From Mnemiopsis leidyi (lineage: Eukaryota > Ctenophora > Tentaculata > Lobata > Bolinopsidae): a DNA stretch of 20,021 nt. Each line of letters begins with the position of its first letter. The first letter of the stretch is position 1. Positions 10,301 to 19,300 of this stretch are shown in pieces. The notes under the pieces were generated by a model. The model saw only the letters and a list, made by a program, of their open reading frames with translations. It made no database searches and was not told the DNA's origin. The translations under genes were made by a program, and so were the position numbers. The stretch is from NCBI GenBank assembly GCA_000226015.1, contig JH153586.1, forward strand, positions 200,569 through 220,589, given 5' to 3'.

Positions 10301-13300
10301 AAGCGTTCTCATGGTAGACTCACGCAGTGTGAGGAGATGTTGTAGATTGAGTTAGTTCCCGTGTTCGTTTTAATCGTAGATCTTTTGATATTTCCACTGA
10401 AAATATCTAAATTTTCTAACTGTTTTATTCCGTCAGGTGTCTACAGAATTACACGAAGTAATTATGAAGTGTATCGACAAGATCAAGAATTATCCTCGAT
10501 TACAAGCTGAGATTGACAACCTTGTTTCTGGTTACTTACGCGAGGTACTGTCCTATTTTTTGTCACAAGAATGATTTACTTTGTAATCTTTTTAATTTCG
10601 ATTATGACAAGTTACTTTTTTCTGTTAAACTATGATGGTTTCTGTTGATGTTATTGTTTTCTTGTAAGAACTTGATTCTGCAAAATAACTTTGTCACGTT
10701 CTTCAGTGCGAGACTCACTGTCGAGAACAGATACAACAGCTTGTTGAAGTTGAACTGTCTTATATCAACACCAACCACGACGATTTCATCGGTTTTAACT
10801 CGTAAGTCAGGATTAGTTTCGTTTTTCTCAATTCAGCTCAGATCCTATTTGTACTAAAAGGAGCCAATGTTAACATGGCACAACTTGAAGTGACTGTGTA
10901 TTTCAGCACTGCAAAGGATGAGTCAGTAAAAGATGTTCAAAATGCAGGATCTGAATCACAGGTAAAGAAAACGTTAATTGCTTGATACGTCACCTTTTTT
11001 AGAAAACATCTTGTGTTGTTGTGGTTTAGTCTAGATGTTATATAAGTTGTTGTTTCATAGTGTGTGTCAGTGCAATGTTTGTCGTTTTTAAGGCAGTTCA
11101 ACAGAACTTAACTGAAGTATTATTTCCATATGAGCAAAATTTATCATAACAGTGGTTAAATTAGCGCCCAACCGTCGTCCCTTAAGCCCTGTTCCAATAA
11201 AATGGTCGTTAATAGGATGGTCGACGATCGTAAATCAATCTTAGTTTTAGTTTCATTCTTACTGTATGAGGGTAGGTAGCAGTTGGTTCTAATAGATAGG
11301 GTTTTATCCCCTTCTGAGTGTCAAGTTATCAGCGTGAATGAAATAACCGCCAAAAATTAAAGCCCCAACGCTTCTATGGTTCTTATATTTTAATATGCTT
11401 CAGATGCTTCAGCATACCCCAAATTTCAATGCCAAGAAGCGCGGGAGCGAAGTGATGGGATTGGTCAGTGGTCACTGATCTTAGCCGCTGTGATTTGTCT
11501 TGATACTTGCGTTTCACTTCCTAATCTCGGGTTTATCTGCGCCCTGGGTACCAAATTCCGGACTAAAAAGTAAAAAGCCGATAAAATTTCTTTGATATTA
11601 GTCATCTCTTCTTAGCTCAAGTAGAATATCGAGAACTAATGAAACAGTAAGTACAATACGTTTCATGAGTCCTCGGCATTTAACATAAGTCAACTTCAAG
11701 GAGCTGTAACTAAAATCAAAGAGCTGTTAACATTCGACTCATAACCAACTATCCGACCATTCAATTAAAAAGGCTGATAGCTTGACAATAATTTAGTAAT
11801 CTTTTTCTCTTTGGAAATCAGAAATTCACATAATTTGCAGTTCTAGAAAATCAAGTCCGGAATTTGAAGTTTTACCTAACACCAATGATTTTTTCTTCTC
11901 CTCTAGAAAGGAAAAGCAAGCAAAGCACAGGTTTCTAATATCCCAGAACCGTAAATTATAACGAGTGCTTTTATGTATTCAATGTCGAAAGGATTGATTA
12001 GTCCTGTTTCATGTGACAAATTCCACCGTTGTGTACCAAGAAATGTGTCAAGTTTGATATCAATATGTAGCTGCCGTACCTCTTTTACTAATGTCTACTG
12101 TTAAATAACAAATCGATGTTTGTTGATGAAGATTAAAGAATTAGTTTATGTTTCAATTCGCTAAGTCGTCAATGGAGTAATTGTAAAACTTATATTCTAT
12201 CTTTCTATCAAAATGTGTAATCAAATAAAACAATTTATTTCAATAAAAACTCATGACAGCAGCAAAAAGACGTGTCTAAGGTATGGCGTGATGCTGTAAC
12301 CTATCATTTTACACAAAGAGCTTGCTGTACAGTTTGCTTTTGAACACGTTGAAATGTGTAGCTACAACCTACTGCGCTATGCCAAGCTACCTTACAATGT
12401 CTCTGAGCTTCAATAGATAGTCTGCATACTGCAAGATTACATGTTCCGCATGGGAAATAATATTCATGAATGGGAATGAGAAATAATATTTACGAATGGG
12501 AAATAATATTCACGAATGGGAAATAATATTCACGAATGGGAAATAATATTCACGAATGGGAATGGAAAATTCCTTTTTTAAGTGCTGAAACTGGCCGACT
12601 ATTCTGAAACTTAACTCCCGCTCTTCCGTTCTGAGTTTTATCGATTGGGAAAGGGGTGTTTAAGGGAGCGTTTAAATTTTTCGCCCTAAACGTAAGTCCT
12701 TCAGAAACTAATTCAACTTTGGCAAATAAAATGTTGGTAAGTTCTAACTCAGCAATTTGAATTACTGATGGCCTTACTCATTTGTTTCATTACAAAAACT
12801 TTGTGTTAAATCAAGTGATTTAATCGTTACTTTTTATCAGCAGCCAGGGAGAGAATCAAAGTCAAAGGTATGAGCTTCTTTATTATAAAGTTGCTGATCA
12901 TTATTTATGCATATCGCATATGTTTGGATGGATTGGATTAGTTGATTGGTATTGAAATTTCATGTCCATATTAAAAATGTAGTAACACAAATATTCCGGC
13001 TGGCTTAGACAAATTTATTCTCTATCGATTATTATGCGCTGAAATCTATCTACTTAGGAAAAATGTAACCGTTTGGTCGCTAGCTATCAAGTCACCTCCT
13101 TTTTCTCTGCTTTTTGTTTTTTCGAGTAAAATTGCCTTTTTGGACAAAATTCCTGTCATTAATGACATTCCTACTCAATCCAATTATTGAAACCCCGCCT
13201 CACGTGATTATTGTGCTGTAAAATCTGTAGCTGTGTTCGCGATGTTTGTACATTTTTGTTAACTGATCATGATCTTTGTTATTCATATGATTCCATGTAT

Positions 13301-16300
13301 CGACTATCGAATGTTCAGTGTTATCATTCTCCTCGAGAGATTCTGATTCAATGATCTGCATCGCATGCGATAAAGTATGGTTCATGATCAATTAAAACAT
13401 CCGAGAAATTAAATGTCGCAAAATGCTCATGTAATCAAGTACAAACCGACACATCTGTCCAGTGCACCACATTCATTTTATATTACATAATTTCATCAAA
13501 AAGCTAGCTGACCTGACATGACATGTCATCATTTCAAAATGAACACTTCCAAACTTTTCAAGTCAGGTGTGTGTTAAGTAAGGTGTGAAATAATTGTCTC
13601 CGAAATTAAGATACCATTACTATCGGGTTATTTTAATTGAAATAAACTATTGCAAGTAGTGCAGAGGAAGACGTAAGATTAATTCAAAGGTATGAAGAGC
13701 AAATACTTAGACCTCCTTATTTAGAGCTCTTTTCCCGTGGCAAATGCAATTAGATAAAACTCCATTTAATCAAGACGAGTTTTCTAAAAGAAAAGCATAT
13801 CCTGTAGTAGAAGCCTCTCCTTTGTGTGAAAAGTGATATGAGTAATCTTGAATAAAACTCTACTTACAACGAGAAGTAGAAAACAAATGTTAAACTCGTG
13901 ATCTGATTAATGACATGTTCACTTTTCGACGTTCAAGATACTTTTCTAGGTGAGTGTGAGGAAAGAACGGTGGGGTAACTATTGTGCGTTAGGCTGTGTG
14001 CACGTGCACACTGATCTGTGTGCACGTGCACTTCTACCGAATGTTTGAGAAATGTCTTGCTTTGCATGTCGCTGGCCTGGTGTATTCTTGATGACCTGCC
14101 GGTTTAAGCTCTTCTATAGAAAACATTTCAAATTTCACCTGTTTTTTTAACGAAAATGTCCTACGAAAACGCCTTGTCGAAGTTTTAATGTTAAGTGCAT
14201 GAAATTTAATCTTGAGTGCATGAAAGTTTTAGGTTTATTATGAAGATCTGAAATTGTAGTTGATACCGATAACTTTTCAAACCACATTTCATTTTATAAG
14301 CATAAACATTTTTATTGTATAATCGCGAGCAATAGCCTTTAATTATCTTTTTCAGGGCAAAGACGTATGTAACCATACTCTTAAACACGTGATATCATGT
14401 TTCTTAGATTTTGCACGTGCATTGATTTGTAGTTTTGCTCTAAATTCTTGTTTGTGCGACAAAAAAGTTCAAACATAGTGTGTTTTTATTGACTAAGTTT
14501 ATCGATATTTTTTAGATTTTGAGTTGAAACACAAACTTTTCACCGGCAAAAATTATTTTCCTACACTTTCCCGTAAATCAACATCACACTGAATAACACC
14601 CACATTCCATTATCACATCAAAGCATTCATCTGCTGAAAAAACTCGCAAAGCATCCTGTAGCCCGGTATGAACTGTTTGCTGCATTTTTAAAATCGTTTG
14701 AATATATTTCAAATCAAGTTATTGTGTGATTAATTTCGTTGATTCGATTTTTCTAACTCATTTTCTTTAGCTGCACTTACAAACATTAATTGTCAATCGG
14801 AACTTAAAACAGAGGTTAACATTTTATTAAAATTTCTTTAAATAATAAATTAAGAACAACACACCTAACAAATGATCCTATCTCAGCTGATCAAGAAAGG
14901 TTGGTTATCTACCACTAATGTAGGACTTACTAAGGGACTCTCCAGAGAGTATTGGTTTGTGCTTTACACTGACGCGCTGGCTTGGTTCAAGGATGAGTCT
15001 GTAAGTATTGTTAAAAGTTTAGTTACTAGTTTTGTCTCTCTTACACTCAAGAATTGTAGCATCTTCACTGGCACAGTGACGAAGATTACGGATCAGGGTA
15101 ATCATTGTATAAATGGATCAGGACTGGTTACCTAGACAACAACATTTCGTCCCTCACAGTTATTATCCCTTGCCAGGAGCGAGACCAGAAGTACTACCTG
15201 ACGATAGACGGAGTGAAGATGAAGTCGAGCGAGGAGGAGGAGGAAGGGGGCGGGCTGTTCGGGCACCGCAAGTTCAAGATCCAGCTCTTCCACCCGAACG
15301 CCCGGTACTTGTTCAGGGAGTACCGGGAGCTCACTCTCTACGCTAAGGACGAGGACGACATGGAGGATTGGAGAGCTAGCTTCCTTCGGGCAGGTCCGTC
15401 GATTTTACATAAATTTAGGAGGCTTTTTGTGACTTTTTTCCACTCTGTAGTTCCCTATTTCATTAGAAAATGTGCGAAAATTACTGGACTTACCAAAATG
15501 GCGCATTTGACTATATCAAGGTACTGCTTGAAGTTAAACTCAGATATATGATAATGTAGGTCTGCTACCTAGTACCTCAGCACCAGACATAATAGTTACA
15601 AACTAACAGTACATCTACATCAGGTATCTACACACATCGCAGTCAGATGGACATGGAAGATTTGGAGGATGAGGACCACAAACCAAAGTTCGAACGTGAG
15701 TAATTACTGTTTACTTGGAGTAGCTTTAATTTACAGTAGATAAAAAATATGTAGCTTTTGAAGTGTCATTAAGTTGGGACGACTTTCCTTAAATTTCTCT
15801 AAAACCTCAAACCCCAGGACTATTTGAAGACCCTCAACTAGAAAGACAGGTAGAAGTAATCAGAACCTACGTCAACAGTTACATGGCCATCGTGAGGAAG
15901 ACATTCAAGGACATAGTCCCCAAACACATAATGTGTCTTATGGTCAACAAGATGAAGGTTTTCATCGAGATAGAGCTCATGCCTAGTCTCTACGGAGCTG
16001 GAAATCCTGTAAGTTTTAAGTTTTGTTGGAATTTGTGATTATGTTTGCCTCCTTCTGGAAAATGGATCAACCAAATTCTTCACAAAATATAAATTTTCAA
16101 TTAAAAGCGGTGTTATAAGTATTCGAAGCGACTGACAGTCTTTAGCATAATGCAACTAAACTCCTCTAGGCGAAACTAATGCAACTAAACTCCTCTAGGC
16201 GGAGCTAATGGAAGAATCAGAGGATGAAGTTAGACGACGACAAGAGCTACTTGGAATGTACGACGCGTGTAAGGACGCGCTCAAAACGATCTCGGAAGTT

Positions 16301-19300
16301 ACCGCCAAAACCAGCTCCACACCCCTTCCCGCTCCTGTCCACAGCAACAACCATCATTCGTGAGTTTGTTCGTGTGTTTGTGTGTATGGGTTTGTTGGAG
16401 TGCGTTAATTTGTGCACATGTGTTAAATGTTTATGGGGCGTTAGAATGTTTGGTTTGTCTGTTTTTGTTGTTGTTGTTATGCGGCGACGTCAGAGGTTAT
16501 CGCTTAAGGTGTATCTGCCTTTACTGAAGTTACTGACCACAGTGATTGCAATATGTAGAGCTGAAATTTATGGCTTAGTTTTTTCTGTATGTCTGTTCGC
16601 CTATCTGTTTAAGTTCAAGTCGCCAACTTTATCTGCTGATAGAGCGACCGTCGCGTTTGTCTGTCTGTGTTATGTGCTGACCTTTATTCTCTATTACAGA
16701 GCGCCTAGTCCTAATATGAACGCGAGTAGAATGCCTAAATCCGACTCCGCTCATTCGCTGAGTCAATCACAAAGGTACAGCCGTGTCGTCTGATGTAACC
16801 TATCTTAAACTGACACAATTGTACTGACGGGACTATTTAATATACGACCAACCTCGAACTAATATGTCTATTCAACCGGATTATTAATCATGTGATCAAA
16901 AAGCACTTTTTGTCTTCCAATGATCCTGCGTAACTGACAACCGACTTATTCAACTTTAGGTCGTATGAAAGAATACCGATGCACCTCTAATGGGACCCTA
17001 ACGCCCAAAAGTGCACCCCTAATCGGACCATAGTGGGACCTTAATGGGACCTTAGCGGACCCGACCGCTATTTAAGTGCCTTGGTCGTCCAAAAGTGCAC
17101 CCCTAATGGGACCCGGGCGCCATGTGGCCAAGCTGGCCCAAATTGGCCCAAATTGGCCCAATGTAAACTTGTTGATCGCAGAATTATTCGAAGTTAAGCG
17201 GCCACACACTCCTGGCACTTTACATGGTATAGAGATGAAACTTAATATAGTCACACAAATTATAATGTAAGTAATGGTAAAACTAAATCACACAAAGTTT
17301 TGAAAATTCAAGAGCTTAGGCAGTTCGCTGGCAAACATAAGCCTCGCTCTATCGGGCGAAGATAGAAGTCCTTTCTGTCGGAGCCACATGAACTCTGTCA
17401 GGTCTCTAGCTAGATGATCTGGAGATCTCCGCTCACCACGTCGCTGTGCTCTGTTTTTCACGTGAGTCTAAGTTCCCTCTATCCTGTTTGTATGAGCACC
17501 AGATTCAGGATCGACGAAGTTCGCTGAATGATTTACGTCCAAGTGTACGTATCCATGTCTCTGAAGGGGCACTAGGGTCCCACTACGGTCCCACTACGGG
17601 TGCAAAATGGCCCGGCAATAGGGTCCCATTAGAGTACCATTAAGGTCCCATTAGGGTCCCATTAGTATACCATTAGGGGTGCAAAATACCACGATGAGAC
17701 ATTGGGCCAATTTGGGCCAGCTTGGCCACTATTGGGCCATGGCGCCAGGGTCCCATTAGGGGTGCACTTTTGGGCGATAGAGTACCGTTAAGGTCCCATT
17801 AAGGTCCCACTATGGTCCCATTAGGGGTGCACTTTTGGGCGTTAGGGTCCCATTAGAGGTGCATCGGTATTCTTTCATACGACCCAACTTTATAACAATT
17901 GACAAATCTTTAATTCTAGCACTTTTATTGATTTCCCTGCTAGTTAAATATGTCTAATATCTCAAACAAATAATCTATATCAATAAATCGATTTAAAAAT
18001 TGAATCATAAAGCTATCCTAGAAATTATAATAAATAGACTGAACTCCCAACTTTCTCTAAATAATCTAAACCCCAAACTTTCTATAGATATAATGAACTC
18101 CCTACTTTCTATAAATAGACTAAACCTCCAACTATCATCAGTCGACTTAACTCACCACTTTCTTCAAATAGACTAAACCCCCTCCCTACTATCCGCCAAT
18201 AGACTAAACCCCCTCCCTACTATCCGCCAATTGACTATAGACTAAACCCCACTATCCGCAAATAGACTAAACCCCCACTATCCGCAAATAGACTAAACCC
18301 CCACTATCCGCAAATAGACTAAACCCCCACTTTCTATAAATAGACTAAACCCCCACTTTCTATAAATAGACTAAACCCCCACTATCCGCAGGTCGCGACC
18401 TCCCCCAGATTTACCAAACAGACCGACAGGTCGATCTGCTCCCAACGCTGGGGCAACGTAAGTTTCTTTTTTCTGTCTTTTTTCTGTATTTTTTCTGTTT
18501 GTTTCTGTTGGGCGGGGGAGCTGGCCGTTGCAGAGGAGAACCGATTTTTGTTTTGAGTTTATCTGAATTTCGGCAACCAACTGAACTCGCGCAAGCGTGT
18601 ATTGGATTCCGTTATCAACTATAAACATATTTTACTGAACGATTGAAAGGTTTTACTCCGAACAAAATCTCCCGTGCCAATGGCCAGCTCTCATTTGTTG
18701 AACATGATTTTTTGACGTCAACATAATGATCAGGTCTTGTTTTTCCCTTGCTCTGTGTTTTAAGCTGACCTTTTTTAACACAACTAAGGTTCAATTTCCA
18801 ACAGCATTAGTATTCGATTACTGTTCATGTTTTAGGTCTGCGAAGTGATTTTAAACAACTGTTTTAGGATAATGTATTAGAATAAATCAACCTAAAATCT
18901 AACACTTTTCTAGCTTGACATTTGTCTTGTTAATCCAGTTTTACATATTCTGACTTTTCATTACTGAAGTACGTTGGTCTAAACGTAATCGTGTTATACC
19001 CTGACCATCTCCCTTATTTCCTCTCTCTTCTTTTTTTTCTTCACATTATCGACAAAACCTATCATTCCTCTGAATGATTCTCGGTCCTGCCAACTGTTAT
19101 TTCCTACCTACCAGTGCCCATTTTCACAAATCCTGATGAGTAAGTTAATAATAGATCCCACAGTACACTCCAACATGTGATATTGTGATTGTCTGAAAAT
19201 CTGAATTGTTCTTGTCCCTCAGTAACCGTAGTCGGACCCCCGACCCTCCCAACCAAGCCTCAAACTTCTCTTTCTTCTGACTGGTCCAAGCCCTCTGTTA

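Larger units (their letters stand above)
11931..12840 (+). other. intron 14
   Basis: 910 bp. The first 300 bp may be the 3' UTR of a short isoform. Further on is a 20-bp minisatellite (12452-12567). The end has a short pyrimidine tract and a CAGCAG tandem acceptor. Confidence 0.65.
16775..18391 (+). other. intron 22, hosting a transposon and a minisatellite
   Basis: 1.6 kb, of which 926 bp are an inverted-repeat DNA transposon (16959-17884) and about 360 bp a 26-bp minisatellite (18031-18391) that runs into the splice acceptor. Confidence 0.8.

Noticed and set aside
14771-14814. Possible 44-nt exon after CATTTTCTTTAG
   Set aside because: It enters in phase 0 and ends in phase 2, which gives a stop on joining the PH exon. 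Its residues are not dynamin-like.
16224-16793. 189-codon frame spanning exon 21, intron 21 and exon 22, with [11 protein letters not shown]
   Set aside because: It is out of frame with the conserved GED. It is in the frame of the upstream duplicated acceptor, but a TAA at 16206 comes before it. The proline-rich look is a frame-shifted reading of exon 21.
17072-17270. Open frames on both strands inside the inverted-repeat transposon
   Set aside because: They consist largely of the repeated arm modules and have no transposase motif.
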